From Mauremys mutica (taxonomy: Eukaryota > Chordata > Testudines > Geoemydidae): a stretch of DNA of 64,000 nucleotides. The notes beneath the pieces are model-generated. The model saw nothing but the letters and a program-made list of their open reading frames with translations, did no database searches and was not told the DNA's origin. Shown in pieces: positions 1-13,554 of this stretch. Each line of letters starts with the position of its first letter. The first letter of the stretch is position 1. The stretch is from the NCBI RefSeq assembly GCF_020497125.1, contig NC_059075.1, positions 31,098,003 through 31,162,002 on the forward strand, read 5' to 3'. A program made the position numbers and the translations under genes.

Positions 1-763
<763 letters not shown>

Positions 764-1088
764 TGACCCCACCTTGTAACTGGCAGTAGGAGCATTAAAG
801 CCTTTACTCTGAGCAGAGAAGCTAGCCCAGATGACTGACAAAATTACCAGGAATCCCAGTTGCGGGGAGGATGGTGCTCAGCTCAGTGAGGGGTGAATCT
901 GTCCATCTGTTGGGATTACATGAAGTAGAGTGGGCCAAGAGAGTAATGTACTTCCTACATTTGGGATGTGGGAACTGCTTATCCTTGTATAAGGAAAGGC
1001 TCAAAGGCCTTTCACCTTTTTACTCATTGACTTCAGGCTACAAGAATCTTTTTTTTTTTTTTTTTAATTTTGGACCAGCCATTTGAAC

Positions 1089-1750
1089 GAGGGTTGCAAA
1101 CTTTCTAATCACAGAAAACAACACCCTTGCCTCAACCCCTTCCCCGATAACCCACCCCCGCTCAGTCCAATACCCTCCTCTTGTCTCCCCGTTTTCCCCC
1201 CACCCTCACTTGCTGATTTTCATTGGGCTGGGGCAGGGGGTTGAGGTGTGGGAGAAGGTGAGGGCTCCAGCTGGGGGTGCAGGATCTGGGGTGCGGCCAG
1301 GGATGAGGGATTTGTGTATGGGAGGAGGCTCCAGGCTGGGGCAGAGTGTTGGGGTGAAGGCTTCGGGAAGGAGTTTGGTTGTGGGTTGAGGCTCAGGGTA
1401 CATCCCTTCAGCTCCTAGGTGGAGGGGCAGCCATGAAGGCTCTGCACACTGCCCCTGCCTGCAGGCGCTGCCCTTGCAGTTCCCATTGGCTGTGGTTCCT
1501 GGCCAATGGAAGCAGCGGAGCAGGCGTTCAGGGCAGGGGCAGCACGTGGAGCCCCCATGGCTGCCTCTGAGTCTGGGGGACATGCTGGCCACTTCCTGGG
1601 AGCTATACAGATCCAGGCAGGGAGCCTGCCTTAGCCCCACTGCACCGCTGACCAGACTTTTAGCAGCCCAGTCAATGGTGCTGCCCAGAGCCGCCAGGGT
1701 CCCTTTTCAACCAGGTGTTCCGGCTGAAAACCAGACAGCTGGCAACCCTA
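1089..1750. mobile_element. Non-autonomous hAT-like element, 0.66 kb
   Basis: The ends read AGGGTTGCAAACTTTC and CAGCTGGCAACCCT, which pair as imperfect inverted repeats. The outside octamers ATTTGAAC and ATTTCAAC agree at 7 of 8 positions, fitting an 8 bp target duplication. The interior has no transposase domain; its open frames are compositional. The flank at 741-1088 holds only a T-run near 1050 and no gene. Confidence 0.62.
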
Positions 1751-1758
1751 ATTTCAAC

Positions 1759-4700
1759 CCATAATCGTCAGTTGTTTCTTCAATTTCTGACCTTAGCTTA
1801 TCTGACTTCTGTTGGCACCCTTCAGCACAGAGACCCAGGACACAGTGTGCTGTGGAGAGAAGGATTCTCTCATCACCACTCACAAGCAATTTCTCCAGGT
1901 CACAGCTGAGGTGCATTCAAAGGGCAGGTGTATTGTGGGAAAGCTTCACTGACACTGACTGTTGCTGGACCTGTGGCATGGCTGTTGGACCTGGAGAATT
2001 TCAGTCCTGGGACCTATCAACTCAACATTTTACACATTTTTGTTACCTTTTTTTAAATGGAGAACTATTTAGACACAGAACTTTGGACATAGCAGGAGTC
2101 CACCTAATTAGTCTGATTATCTTACAATTAGCTTTATGTTTTCTCCAAGAAGTTTGCTTTTTTCTATAAAGCTCCCTTTGAGTGGTTCTTACTGCAGCTT
2201 GTTCTCCCAGCCGAATCATTTGCAGAGCGTCTGTCAGACAGTCTGATGGGAAATTGACCTTTGGGTTTGAAAAGATGCAGAGCGGCCGCACTGACTAAAG
2301 CAAAACTGGGCAGTCACCTACAAGTAATAGTATCGGTAATTAGCAGCTAAGAATCAGCTCTGTAGTTTATGCTCTTGGGGAGTGTGTCAAGCAAGGCTAG
2401 CTCCATCGTAATTTCCCATCAGAAGCTATGTTCTTGAGCTTTGTGAGTTAACATTTTGGCACGTCATCAGAAATCTGTAGATAATCTGCCTGAGGAACAA
2501 GACACAGTAATATTCTTTTACAAATTCTGTTCCCATCTTATTCCTGCAGTAGGGGGAGACTGATAAGAAGTTTACCTTGATGCATGCAGAATGTTCCCGC
2601 AGCCTGTCATGGCTAATGACATAATGTCATCGGGAGTAGTGGCTGAGCCACTCAGGGACAGCAAATTTGTCCGTAAACTGGTTTGGACTGGAGGTTGAAT
2701 CTGATATTGGTATGTGGAAAGCGTTAACCATACTAAGGGCTGGAAGAATGGCAGATCTGATCTAGTCTGTAAGTAACCGAGGGTGCACTGTACTATGCTT
2801 CTGTTACAGTCCCCCCATGACAAATGCACTCGTGACATTCTCCTACTCATCAATTGCCACATATAGCTGTTGCTGCTGAGATAATTCCAGTCTATAAATT
2901 TTAAACATCACTATTGTAGTTGCCTATCTACAAACCTTCATGCTCCCTTGTTCTGGAGCTTGTTTATTGCTGGCTGAGCTCTAAAGTAGTGCTAATCTAG
3001 TTTTAAAGATGTGGTTTTAGCTATCAGGAGAGAGGAAGAGAAGAAACTGAAATGGGAGCGTTACAAAAATAAAAAATATTCTAACAGATGCATAGACGTT
3101 CAGACCAGAAGGGACCATCATGATCATCTACTCTGACCTTCTGCATATTGCAGGCCACAGAACCTCACCCACTCACTCCTGTAGTAGGCCCATAATCTCT
3201 GGCTGAGTTAATGAAGTCCTCAAATTTTAGATTCTCTGTAGTGTGAAGTCTTTAAATCATCTGCTACAATCACAGACTGTATTATGTAGCAAAAACGGAC
3301 AACACCAGAAGGAGGGAAATGTAAACATAATCAGAGAGATGCAATTTATCAAGATTTTTGGCTTTGGTTTGGGATTTTTTGGCACAAGATTTTGAGATCT
3401 ATAGTACAGTTTTAACCACATTAGTAACAAATAGAATTAGAATATGTTATTTCAGGGAAATAATTGGGAAGTGTTCCCATCATCCTTATGTCATGGAAAG
3501 ATCCCATCTAGCAGAACTCACTCTGCCCGTGCAGGATAGTGATTTAGCTTCTATGCACATACCTAATTTGGGGAGTTAACTGCTTTATGCTTCTGCGTGT
3601 CACAATCAGACATAACTATGGTATTACAAGGAAGGTTGCTTAAATTGACCCTTTATGACTATAGATGGGCCCAAACCAGAATCCCTCATCTGAATGCCCC
3701 AAAATAATGGGATTTGGAATTCACACTGGTCTCCACATTTTACAGCTGGACCCTTATCCCAGTACATGGGCCACACCAAAACCCATGACCTGAACATCTC
3801 AAAACTTCTGAACACTGGGGTCTTAAATCTTTTAATCCAAATATTCCATCTAATTAAAATAGAATTCAACTGTAAAGACTATTTGTGAACTTGTTGCTCT
3901 GATAATTTCAGAGAGGGGGACTTGGACCCATTTTGGGCACCACCAAAAATTATACAAGCCTGCTGCCCTTGTCATCCTATGGTCTTCCCTCTTAACTTAA
4001 GTGGCCAGGCTACTTGGATTCAAAGAGAGCATTTCATGCTGGGCTCTGCACTTTCCATAATCCTCATCTCTGTATTAAATGTGAAGGTGACGGTGGGGTG
4101 TATGTTAGCCACCCCAGAAGTATATAAATTCACACTCAATGTACACTGTGCATACAAACAGTATATACAATATTCCCATAAATTTACTGTGAATTAGCCT
4201 TTTGGAAGAAATTAAAAACACACTGTTGTTCATGATAAACAAGGTTTCGAGTTTTTAAATAAGCAATATTAAGAGCTAAGATTAATGATGCAAATACATC
4301 TTAAGGCTACATTTGATGATAATCTTAGAATTATAAAATGAATCCAACTCTGAGAGACAATAATAACACTTAACAATGAAGACGAACTCTTAAATAGACC
4401 ACTTAGGGAACTCTTCAAAAAGGCATTTGTCATTTGAACTCCAGTGTTAACACTCTCATGGAAACTAACCAATACAAAGGTCTCTGGATGAGTTACTCCA
4501 TAATCCATGATGAGGCAGCGCTGCGTGAAGCCACCTTTGTGTGCTGATACTAAAGGATCAACTTATAATGTTTTAATTAGGAGCCAATGCAAAGAGTATC
4601 AAAATAAAACAAAACATAGTAATTCAGTGTAAGCCAGAAACACAAACGGTGCAAAAGAATGGGTAATTTTTTTTAAATGTCTAGGGTGTGCTCTCTGAGG

Positions 4701-4983
4701 CCCTCTAATTCAGCAGACTAATTTCCTGTGATGAACTGTGCCCTGTGAATTAAAATAAATGCAGTGATGTGAGGTAGTATAAGCTGCCAGGGCATAGGCA
4801 GGCTACCTAGCAGGTGGAGCAGGACATGGCCTGGCGATTTTGGTGGCAGTTCAGGTAATGACAAGTGTAGATCCAGAGATCAGGCACCTGTCCAAGGCAA
4901 AACACTAGTCTCCAAGCAGAAGGTCAGAACCAGAGTCAGAAGCCAAAGCCTAAGCCAACGAGTAAACCGGAGTCATAGTCAGG
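1759..4983. other. Gene-free stretch, mostly unique sequence
   Basis: No open frame of note, no splice-bounded conserved frame and no RNA gene were recognised. One interspersed repeat is listed separately at 3090-3260. The AT-rich part at 4100-4700 has the look of ordinary non-coding vertebrate DNA. Distal 5' non-coding exons or enhancers of GPR68 could lie here but cannot be seen from sequence alone. Confidence 0.5.
3090..3260. repeat. Sauropsid interspersed repeat, family not assigned
   Basis: The phrase 'gaccagaagggaccat' followed by 'gatcatctactctgacc' and 'gcaggccacagaacctcac' is a pattern I associate with a repeat abundant in turtle and crocodilian genomes, possibly a CR1-mobilised short element. 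No target duplication was found and the family name is uncertain. Confidence 0.45.
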
Positions 4984-4991
4984 GATGTAGC

Positions 4992-5479
4992 CAGTGGTGA
5001 GCTGGAGCAGGTTCCCACAGGTTCTCAAGAACCGGTTGCTAAAATTAGACCTCCATGGAGAACCGGTTGTTAAAGGGCCAGGGGGTGGGCAAAGAACTCT
5101 GGTCAGTGGGCCGGACCATTCTGTTGCTCCCAGGATTCCCAGCTGGGGAGGCTGAGGCTCCCCCGGCCCTTCCCCCGCTTCCCCCCAGCTGCAGCATGGC
5201 CAGCCACCGGCACCAGCTGGGCAGCTCAGCTGAGCTCTGGAGTCATCCTGCTGCTGCTTTTTGAGTGGCCTGGCAAGGTGTGTGTGTGTGGGGGGGCTGC
5301 TGCAAGCTCCAGGGCTGGCTAGAGGGGAGGGGGCAAGTGGGGCAATTGGCCCAGGCCCTGCAGGGGCCCCCATCCCCATGAGTATCTCTCCCCCGGCCCC
5401 TCCCCCGCTCCTCCCCTCCCCCCAAAATCAGAACTTTTTATAGGGAACCGGTTGTTAAGATTTTGGCAGCTCATCACTG
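4992..5479. mobile_element. Non-autonomous hAT element with perfect 8 bp TSD
   Basis: A 488 bp unit begins CAGTGGTGAGCTG and ends CAGCTCATCACTG. The octamer GATGTAGC lies immediately on both sides (4984-4991 and 5480-5487). The word AACCGGTTG recurs three times inside (near 5032, 5062 and 5447), and the middle is GC-rich. There is no transposase. The element sits in an older purine-rich repeat spanning roughly 4800-5750. Confidence 0.82.
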
Positions 5480-5853
5480 GATGTAGCCAAGATGAGGAGC
5501 CAGCAGTCAGAAACCAGAATGAAGCAGGAAATAAGGCTTGGAGCAAGGATTGTAAACAGGCTGGAGCAGGAAGCAGAAGTTAGAGCAGGGTAAGTGCATC
5601 TGTGGGCATGATACACACTGACTAGCTGCTGTAAGGCCGAAGTTGCAGACTGAGCAGGGCAGCCAGCAATCAGGGAGATCAATTGTTTGGAGGGAGCTCA
5701 TTGGGCCCAGCTGAGCTTGCTAGGTTACCTAGTGACCAGGCTGGGAGCTAGCTGTGCCACTGACAGGTAGGGCCTGCAATATTTTGATATGTACCACTAG
5801 GCAGCACTGTTCCAAGTTCATTTTCTTATTGTGTGAACAAATGTTCAGTCTTA

Positions 5854-6320
5854 GTCCTGATCTACACTACACGTTTAAACCAAATTTAGCAGCATTAAAC
5901 CGATTTAACCCTGCACCCGTCCACACAACGAGGCCCTTTATATCGATATAAAGGGCTCTTTAAACCGATTTCTGTACTCCTCCCCGACGAGAGGAGTAGC
6001 GCTGAAATCGGTATTGCCATGTTGGATTAGGGTTAGTGTGGCCGCAAATCAACGGTATTGGCCTCCGGGTGATATCCCACAGTGCACCATTGTGACCGCT
6101 CTGGAAAGCAATCTGAACTCGGATGCACTGGCCAGGTAGATAGGAAAAGCTCCGCGAACCTTTGAATTTCATTTTCTGTTTGCCCAGAGTGGAGCTCTGA
6201 TCAGCACGGGTGGCGATGCAGTCCCAAATCCAAAAAGAGCTCCAGCATGGACTTTATACAATCTGTTTTACAAAACCGGTTTATGTAAAATCGGAATAAT
6301 CCCGTAGTGTAGACATACCC
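5854..6320. mobile_element. Harbinger-type MITE with TTA target duplication
   Basis: A 467 bp unit is flanked by TTA on both sides (5851-5853 and 6321-6323), the three-base duplication typical of Harbinger/PIF elements. The termini share an inverted core: TCTACACTAC near the start and GTAGTGTAGA near the end. The interior includes 'gatatcccacagtgcacc', which resembles 'gctatcccacagagcacc' of the large Harbinger at 17748. A perfect 24 bp palindrome lies at 5933-5956. No coding capacity remains. Confidence 0.75.
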
Positions 6321-6423
6321 TTAGGAAGCATGCTGTGTTGACTTTGGTTGTGGTAATGCAAGGTTCTGTGTAGAGTCAGTGGCCCTTGGAGCGGGAGCTG
6401 TGTAAGCTGCAGAAGAGTTGCCT

Positions 6424-6546
6424 AGGGTGACCAGATGTCCCGATTTTATAGGGCTAGTCCTGATATTTGGGGCTTTGTCTTTTATAGGTGCCTATTACCC
6501 CCCCCCTTCCCTGTCCCGATTTTTCACACTTGCTGTCTGGGCACCT
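6424..6546. repeat. Short palindromic repeat (MITE-like)
   Basis: The unit runs from AGGGTGACCAGATGTCC to CTGTCTGGGCACCT, so its ends pair imperfectly. It contains two copies of a 'tcccgattttt'-like phrase. I could not find a target duplication. It is a repeat type common in turtles, with no coding capacity. Confidence 0.5.
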
Positions 6547-8582
6547 TATCTGTGCCCTGGTCTATTTTTAGTCAATTCCTGAGCAGAGTTTCTCTCTGGA
6601 AACTAAGGAATTAGTGTTGGGCTGAGATCCCTGAAAGTAGAGAGTGTTGCATGCTGTTTCACACCTTATCCCCCATTCCAGAGCTGGTGTATATATGTAA
6701 ATAAAGCAAGCTGCACTTAGAATATACCCAGACTCTACATCATTGATTCCCCCTTCACTGGAAAGCTGACCTACAAGGCCTAAAGAGCTGCTTAGCAGGA
6801 GAACAGTGCTGGTGTCTGACTGGGACAGAAGAAGGGGCTACAATAATTCCCATTTTACAGCTGGGGAAAAACCCAGAGAGATTAGGTGATTTGCCCAGGG
6901 CTATAGAGAATATTCTATGTCAGAGTCAATTTAGAACACAGGCATTCCTGGTCCCCAGTCCTGTGCCTACAGCACACCTTTACCAACACCATGTATATGG
7001 GCATGTGGAACACTTGTCCCTTAGCTGGGATTTTCTATGTCTCACTGTGTTCTACATGGCTTGTGACTGGTAATGCAAAAACAGACTTAGAATTTCTGGT
7101 ATTTGTCATTTTAAAGGGGGATTTCAGGCATTGTTTGATGATGGCAGGATAACTGCGTATTTGCCTGGCTTTCCGTTCATAGAGCATGGTGGTTTGGTTT
7201 CCAGGGATTTTGTTCTTTTGAGGGGTGGAGGTGTTGGGATTTGGATTTTGGCAGTTAATAAGTATAATACCAGCCATGGGCTTGATTCCAAATCCCTAAT
7301 TCATAGAGGTAGTTCTGCTCACATCAATCAGATGAATCACATGGGTGAGAACTAGTCAGGTGATGATTTGAAGGCTCAGACCCCTCTTTGTTCGATGCCA
7401 GACTGGTGAAGAACCCAAAGGCTTGCCCTGAATATTTGTGTGACTTTAAGAGCAGCAGGGAGAAGAGACTGACGTGGGTTGTCTTTCACAAGGCTCTGGG
7501 CCAAACCCTTACGGAAATAAATAAATACAAATTTAAAAAATAATTTAAAAAAGGTGTGTGAACTTTGCTATGCCAGGAATAGGGAATTCCAGGAGGAATC
7601 TCTAGGCTCCTTTTCACTCTGTCCCTGTGGTTAGCACTAGCATGAGGAACTCTCAACACCTCTGCAGTTCAAGTTGTTCAGCCCTCGCTACACAATAAAA
7701 AGCAAAGCAGTGGTGTCACAGGATCGCTGGCTACAGTTAATGCCCCTGTGCCAGAACTGGTGCTCTGACTTTAGCCAATTGAGGGGGGGGAGTATGGGGG
7801 AGGGAGGGGCTATAAAAGATCCATGAGGGACCTGATGAGAGTCAGGAGACTGGCGGAGAAGGTCTTTGGGGGAAAGCTGTAGATAGCTCTCTGCAGGCTC
7901 TCTCTGGAAAGAGGGAGGAATTATCAGGAAGCCAGTGGGATGGGACTTCCTGAGTCAGAGCTAGTGCCAGGAGGCTGGAAAGGGCTGAGGGCTAGGAAAT
8001 CAGCGGCGGGGAGAACTTGCTTGTCTTTCCTGAGCCAAATATCCTCAGCCATAGAAGGCAGGCGAGAGCTGAAGGTTTATAGCAATGGAGATGCCTGCTG
8101 GCTTTTGGTGATAGAGAGCTGAAGCCAGAGGGCTGGAGAGGGCTAAAAGCTGGGAAATGATGGAGGTTGTGAGCCTTCTGATATCTCCAGGCAAGAGCTA
8201 AAATGAAACCTGAGACTGAAACAGGTTGAAGAAACTTGCTAGTTAGAGGGGCTATGGTGAGGCATGCTGAAAGGTACTGGAGAACTGGGGCATTATGAGG
8301 GATACCAGAACCATATGGATTATCGTTATGGGTCTTGGCTTATGATATATGTAAATAGGGCTTTATTCTGTCATAAAATAACTCTACAAGGGCTATTTAT
8401 ACTCCGAAAGCCTGTTTGAACTACTGCTGGGGAGTGCAAAGGAAGGAGACTGAAGCAGGTGTGTCGGTCATGCCACAGCCTGCCACAAGAGGGTACTCCT
8501 AAGTAGTGACAATGGATAAAACTATGATGATCCTTCACACATGGGCTGAACTGTATTATCTTCCTGCCCATCTTATTTACAT
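6547..8582. other. Gene-free stretch with possible LTR remnant
   Basis: No gene is recognised. The part at about 7700-8300 includes CTATAAAAG preceded by a G-rich tract and followed by GA-rich sequence, reminiscent of a retroviral-type LTR promoter, but no terminal TG/CA pair or target duplication could be fixed. An A-rich patch lies near 7520-7550. Confidence 0.35.
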
Positions 8583-8589
8583 GTGCTAG

Positions 8590-9660
8590 GACCCCTTATT
8601 GCTCATAAACAAGCTAGCCTAGATAGAGCTACTATAAGGTGGGTGCTGAACTGGTTGGAAAATCATTCCCAGAGAATAGTTATCAGTGCTTCACAGTCAA
8701 GCTGGAAGGGCATAATGAGTGGGGGTCCTGCAGGAACCAGTTCTGGGTCCGATTCTGTTCAAAATCATCCATGATTTAGATAATGGCATAGAGAGTACAC
8801 TTATAAAGGTTGCAGATGATACCAAGCTGGAACAAGCTGTAGGTGCTTTGGAGGATTAAAATTCAAAATGATCTGGAGAAATGGTCTGAAGTAAATAGAA
8901 TGAAATTCAATGAGGACAAATGCAAAGTACTCCATTTAGGAAGGCACAGTCAGTTGCACACATACAAAATGGGAAATGACTGCTTAGGAAGGAGTACTAC
9001 GAATAGGGATTTGGGGATTATAATGGATCACAAGCTAAATATGAGTTAACAGTGTAACACTGTTGCAAAGAGAAGCGAACATAATTCTGGAATGTATTAG
9101 CAGGAGTGTTGTAAGCAAGACACTCTACTCTGCACTGATAAGGCCTCAGCTAGACTATTGTGTCCAGTTCCGGGTGCCACGTTTCAGGAAAGATGTGGCC
9201 AAATTGGAGAAAATCCAGAGGAGAGCAACAAAAATGATTAAATGTCTAGAAAACATGACCTATGAGGGAAGAATGAAAAAATTGGGTTTGTTTAGTCTGG
9301 AGAAGAGCAGACCAAGGTGGGAAATGATTACAGTTTTCAAGTATGTAAAAGGCTGTTACAAGGAGGAGGGTAAAAAATTGTTCTTGTTAACCTCTGAGGA
9401 TAGGACAAGAAGCAAAGGGCTTAAATTGCAGCAAGGGAGTTTTAAGTTAGATGTTAGAAAAATTTCCTGTCAGGGTAGTAAAGAACTGGAACAAATTGTC
9501 TAGGGAGGTTGTGGAGTCTCTGTCATTGTCTAACCTGTTCTTAAAAACCTCCAAACATTTGTCAGGAATTTTCTAGCTATTATTTAGTCCTGCCTTCAGT
9601 CCAGGAAACTGGACTAGATGACCTATTTAGGTTGCTTCCAGTCCTATGATTCTATTATAT
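8590..9660 (+). mobile_element. CR1 LINE, 3' portion, degraded
   Basis: The conceptual translation carries CR1 reverse-transcriptase hallmarks in order: 'DLEKWSEVNRMKFNEDKCKV' (about 8869-8930), then 'SALIRPQLDYCVQF' (9136-9177), 'LEKIQRRATKMI' (9206-9241) and 'GLFSLEKSRPRW' (9286-9321). Frames are broken by stops and indels between the blocks. The 3' end runs through 'ctggactagatgacc' to 'tgattctattatat', the usual CR1 tail with a terminal ATTCTAT-like repeat. It is 5' truncated, as most CR1 copies are. Confidence 0.88.
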
Positions 9661-10672
9661 TGCTACCTGTGGGAAGCCAGACAGCACTAGAACAAAACTT
9701 AGAATGACAAGGATTTAATTTTTATGTATTTTCTAATGTAATACACACTGCCTGCTTTGTTCATATTTGGTATCAATATGTCAAGCGCTTTAACCCATGG
9801 TGGGAGGAAAAATTGTCAAGTTCCCAGTTAAGCAAATGTTTGACCAAAACTATGAGCCTAGAGCAACATACGGAAAGCCAGCAAATTCAACTTCTAGTGG
9901 AGAAATAGAGGTGCCAACTCCACCGCTAGGGATTCTCAAACAAATAGCTCCTGGGCTTGATGGGATTGGTGGTGAAATAGATAATATTTTATTATCCTGT
10001 CACTGATTCCAATCTGGTTAAGGTTTGAGTGAATGAAAGTGATGGGTAGACTCTGTGAAACAAGTGGTGCTGCTCTTATGCTCCTACCCAATCATTGTCA
10101 TCCTCAGTGGCATCTTCAGCAGTGAGGCCAAGGTATAAATGGCACCAGAAACAGAAATTATTAGGAATACCAATGGGGAAACTGGACTTTATTGCTGCCC
10201 CCCATACTGTACCTATGCTATGGATAAATAGAGAATATTAGTTTCCAGCACTTATTAAATCAAACAAATGAACAATATACCAGCAGTATTCTAGAGAAGG
10301 CATTGGATGGTACTAGGTGATCTGGTACTGAAAGATATCAAAGAGGACAGTATGATTAGGTGTTGGATAATAGTGGATTTGATGGAATAGGATGGGCATG
10401 TACGTTCTTGGGTGGGTAGGCCTGGGACTGGATCAGATAGGATGGTAATATGTGGTTGTGACAGTTCTCAGGGCACCCACTGCTGCCAACAAGAGGGAGT
10501 CTTCCTTGTGGTAGCTGAGTGTTGGCTCCCTGACATTGTCAGTCTTTCAGCCATTCAATCACTTTCCTCTGGGTTATGTCAGGCCTAACATCACCTTGCA
10601 GGTTAACAGTAGATGCACCCAGTCCCTGAGTCCCTTTCAATCGTTCCCCTGAGATATCTATCCCCTGACACT
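9661..10672. other. Gene-free stretch
   Basis: There is a 69-codon open frame at 9797-10006 with no recognised domain and no splice context. Several near-repeats of 'gatgggat/ggatagg' occur between 10310 and 10450 and again near 11820-11860. Nothing else was recognised. Confidence 0.4.
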
Positions 10673-10684
10673 AGCTACTCACAG

Positions 10685-10869
10685 GTTTCAGAGTGGTAGC
10701 CATGTTAGTCTGTATCAGCAAAAACAACGAGGAGTACTTGTGGCACCTTAGAAACTAACAAATTTATTTGGGCATAAGCTTTTGTGGGCTAAAACCCTTA
10801 GCCTATAAAAGCTTATGCCCAAATAAATGTGTTAGTCTCTAAGGTGCCACAAGGACTCCTCATTGTTTT
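10685..10869. mobile_element. Foldback unit made of Penelope-type termini
   Basis: The left arm starts GTTTCAGAGTGGTAGCC and runs to 'aaacccttag'. The right arm returns as its reverse complement, ending near 'aaggtgccacaaggactcc'. The same arms flank the GIY-YIG unit at 33063-34039. Flanking dodecamers AGCTACTCACAG and AGCTACTCAGAG match at 11 of 12 positions, showing that the 185 bp hairpin inserted as a unit. It encodes no protein. Confidence 0.72.
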
Positions 10870-10881
10870 AGCTACTCAGAG

Positions 10882-12829
10882 AAATTCCAGCTCCTCTGCG
10901 CCCAAAGGTGCAGTGTACCACAGAGCACAAGTTTTACCTCACACCACAGCTCCTGTAAACCACACAGCACTTGTGAGCACTTCTGATAAAACAAAAATAA
11001 TTTTATTGAAGAAAGAATAATGATTTAACTAGAAATCAGAGACTGATGAAAACAAGTGGCTACAATGCAAAACAAAATCATAAAACACAAACCTGGGTCT
11101 ACATTTATGAATGGTTACCTTTCCTATCTCATAAAGTAGATTTCCCTTCCTCCCCACCCCAAAGTTCAGTCTGTTGCAGAACTGGCTGGTTTCCCAAGAA
11201 CCAAGATCCAAACGTTCATGAAAGCAGCCCCACTCCACAAGGGGTTTCCTCAGTGAATGGATAGACAGTACTTCTCCCTCTGTGTTATACTGAAAACAGC
11301 CCTTTGTTTCTACTCATAGGGTGAACCTCTGTCTTATTGTAAAACTTTTTTTTTTTTAACCATTGGGGTTTTGATTGTTTATAGTTGCCTCTGATGGTTT
11401 CCTGTTCAAAGTCTTAGTATTGTACAAACAACGTTAAACAACTGAGCCTTGCAGTGCATCATTGGCCAAACAGGGCAAGGTTACAACTCCACCTTGCCTG
11501 ATGGGACATCATCAAGACACACAATATCTTGGTAACTAATTTCTACTCCAAGTCCATAAAGCGTACTTTCAATATAAATACATTATTCCTTAAATATTAC
11601 ACATACATACATCTCTCAATATTATGAATCTCGACAAGTTACAAGCTTTCGGTAGATACCTTGCATGTTACTCTTTATGGGTAAAGATCCTGTAAAACCT
11701 GTGTTTGGCATAGTGAGTTTGTCAGGTCTGAGGTAAGAGTTGTTTGCAAAGAACAGGGGACCCTTTGCGAAGGAGTCTCTGTGTCACAGTAGTATAGTAT
11801 TAGACTAAATTATCTATATTATTGGATAGGATGGGATGAAAGTCTATTGGATGGGATTCATTACCAAAAGAGAAATGAAGAAATGTTATGTCAGTTAATG
11901 AATTGCAGTATTCTAGAGTACTCACCTAAAGCACATCAGTAATTACAGTGGTGTAAACCATTTCTGTGGAATATTATAGCACTTTTTTCCATGTAGAAAA
12001 CGTGTCCAATCCAGCACAGTTAATAAACACTAAATTCCCTCTGAGGAAAAAAGGAAATTTCCTATTAAAAACTGATACCCAAATCCATTTAACAGGTACG
12101 TGCCAACATATTTATGGTCATTAGTCCTGAATTTACAAAAATTAGAACACAGGTGGCATCTGAAACTATCAATTTCAGTAATTAAATACTTAAGGACACA
12201 GACATGTTTCAAACATTTGAAGGATTTAATTAAGAAAGTTTTTGCCACTTGTTGACTTCCTAACATGAAATCAAGAGAGTGATGAGTGAAGAAGTTTAGC
12301 CAATGCAATGAGTAATTATGTGTCTGTATTCCAGGAAAATTGTACGTAGAATAATTCATCAATTGTTTATATGAGGTTTTAAAAAATATTGCTGGCTTTC
12401 TCTTTTACAATAGATTTTTATAAATGAAGCCAAGTAGGGATGACAAAAGTCAAGGAATATATAATTTACAGAATAATTCAATGGTTCCCTCCCACTGAAA
12501 TAAATACGAGCCATTATTATTGTGTATAGGAATACAAGTCAGAGCGGCCCATTTACAAGTTAATAAAACAGACTAGCATTGAGTGGGTAGTGTTCAGATC
12601 TGAATTAAGTTTTAGGCTGGGGCTCAAGTTTAAGGTAAGGAAGCATTGTGACTTTGTTTTCTGCCCTTTACTTCTCCTTTAGGATGAATGAAGGTGGTGT
12701 CAGATTCAAAAAAAAAAAGTTCATCTTTTTGCTGTAGGTCTTTGGCAAGATCATCTTGCAAAGAAAAGAAAAGCAGACCTGATCTTTCTAATGTAAAAAG
12801 AGAAGTGGAGAAAAACTGGAAGGTGGGTA
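10882..12829. other. Gene-free stretch
   Basis: AT-rich non-coding sequence. The longest open frame, on the - strand at 12030-12362, shows no domain. No RNA gene or delimitable mobile element was recognised. Confidence 0.45.
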
Positions 12830-13290
12830 TAGCAGGGTGGTCAACCGCTCCTGCCCTGAGGGGGTTTAAAACAGCCCAGGAGAGGGCTGTGGCTGGGGCA
12901 AGCAGGTCCCAGGCTGATTGGGGAAGCAGGCACAGCTGGGGGCCATGCCCCAAACAGACCTCAGCTAGCCCTTATAAAAGGGCTGTGAGCCAAAGGCTCA
13001 AAGAGAGTCTCCTCTAGCTGTGGAGGGAAACGGGCCTGGCTGCTGGGGAGTGTACCAGGGTACCTGAGGTGGAGCAGGGCTGGGGAAAGTCGAGAGGAGC
13101 TGGGGAGCTCCTGCCTGGCAACTCCCCAGGCTGCTGGCCTTGTGCAAGGCCAAATAGGTACTGGGATTGCAGGGGGCAGCCTAAGGGTAGGCAGAGACAG
13201 CAGGTACAAACCCCCCTTGCCTGTGATGAGTGGCTTGTAAACTGCAGTCTGCCCCAGTGAGTGGGGGCTAGATGGTGACTGGCAGTAGCC
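12830..13290 (+). repeat. Possible LTR-like repeat
   Basis: A GC- and G-rich block contains CTTATAAAAGGGC near 12970, placed like an LTR promoter, followed by GGAG/CTGG-rich sequence. No terminal inverted TG/CA, primer site or target duplication was found. It abuts a CR1 fragment. The LTR interpretation is tentative. Confidence 0.32.
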
Positions 13291-13554
13291 TTATACTGAG
13301 GCAAGGTGGTGATAGTGGGTGGGGGTTCCCCTGAGTGGGGAGACCCAGAAACTGGGGGGGTACTGCCAGAGGGCAGCACCCAAGAGAAAGTGGCACCGGG
13401 GTCTGGGAGGGGCATCAAGGCCAGCAGCAAGGCAAGACACTGGCCTGCAGAGGGCGCTCCGGAGGCTGGCAAGCTCATTCACTGAATGAGCATCGGGAGG
13501 CACCGCAACAGTGAGTCTCACATGGTCACAGCAGGTATAGCAGAAAGACTTTGA

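Noticed and set aside
1206..1640. 144-codon - strand frame
   Set aside because: It lies inside the hAT-like element at 1089-1750 and has no transposase or other domain.
4936..5379. 147-codon - strand frame, Pro/Ser-rich
   Set aside because: It covers the interior of the hAT element at 4992-5479 and its flank; composition-driven.
9797..10006. 69-codon open frame on +
   Set aside because: No recognised motif, next to a CR1 tail; length is within chance expectation.
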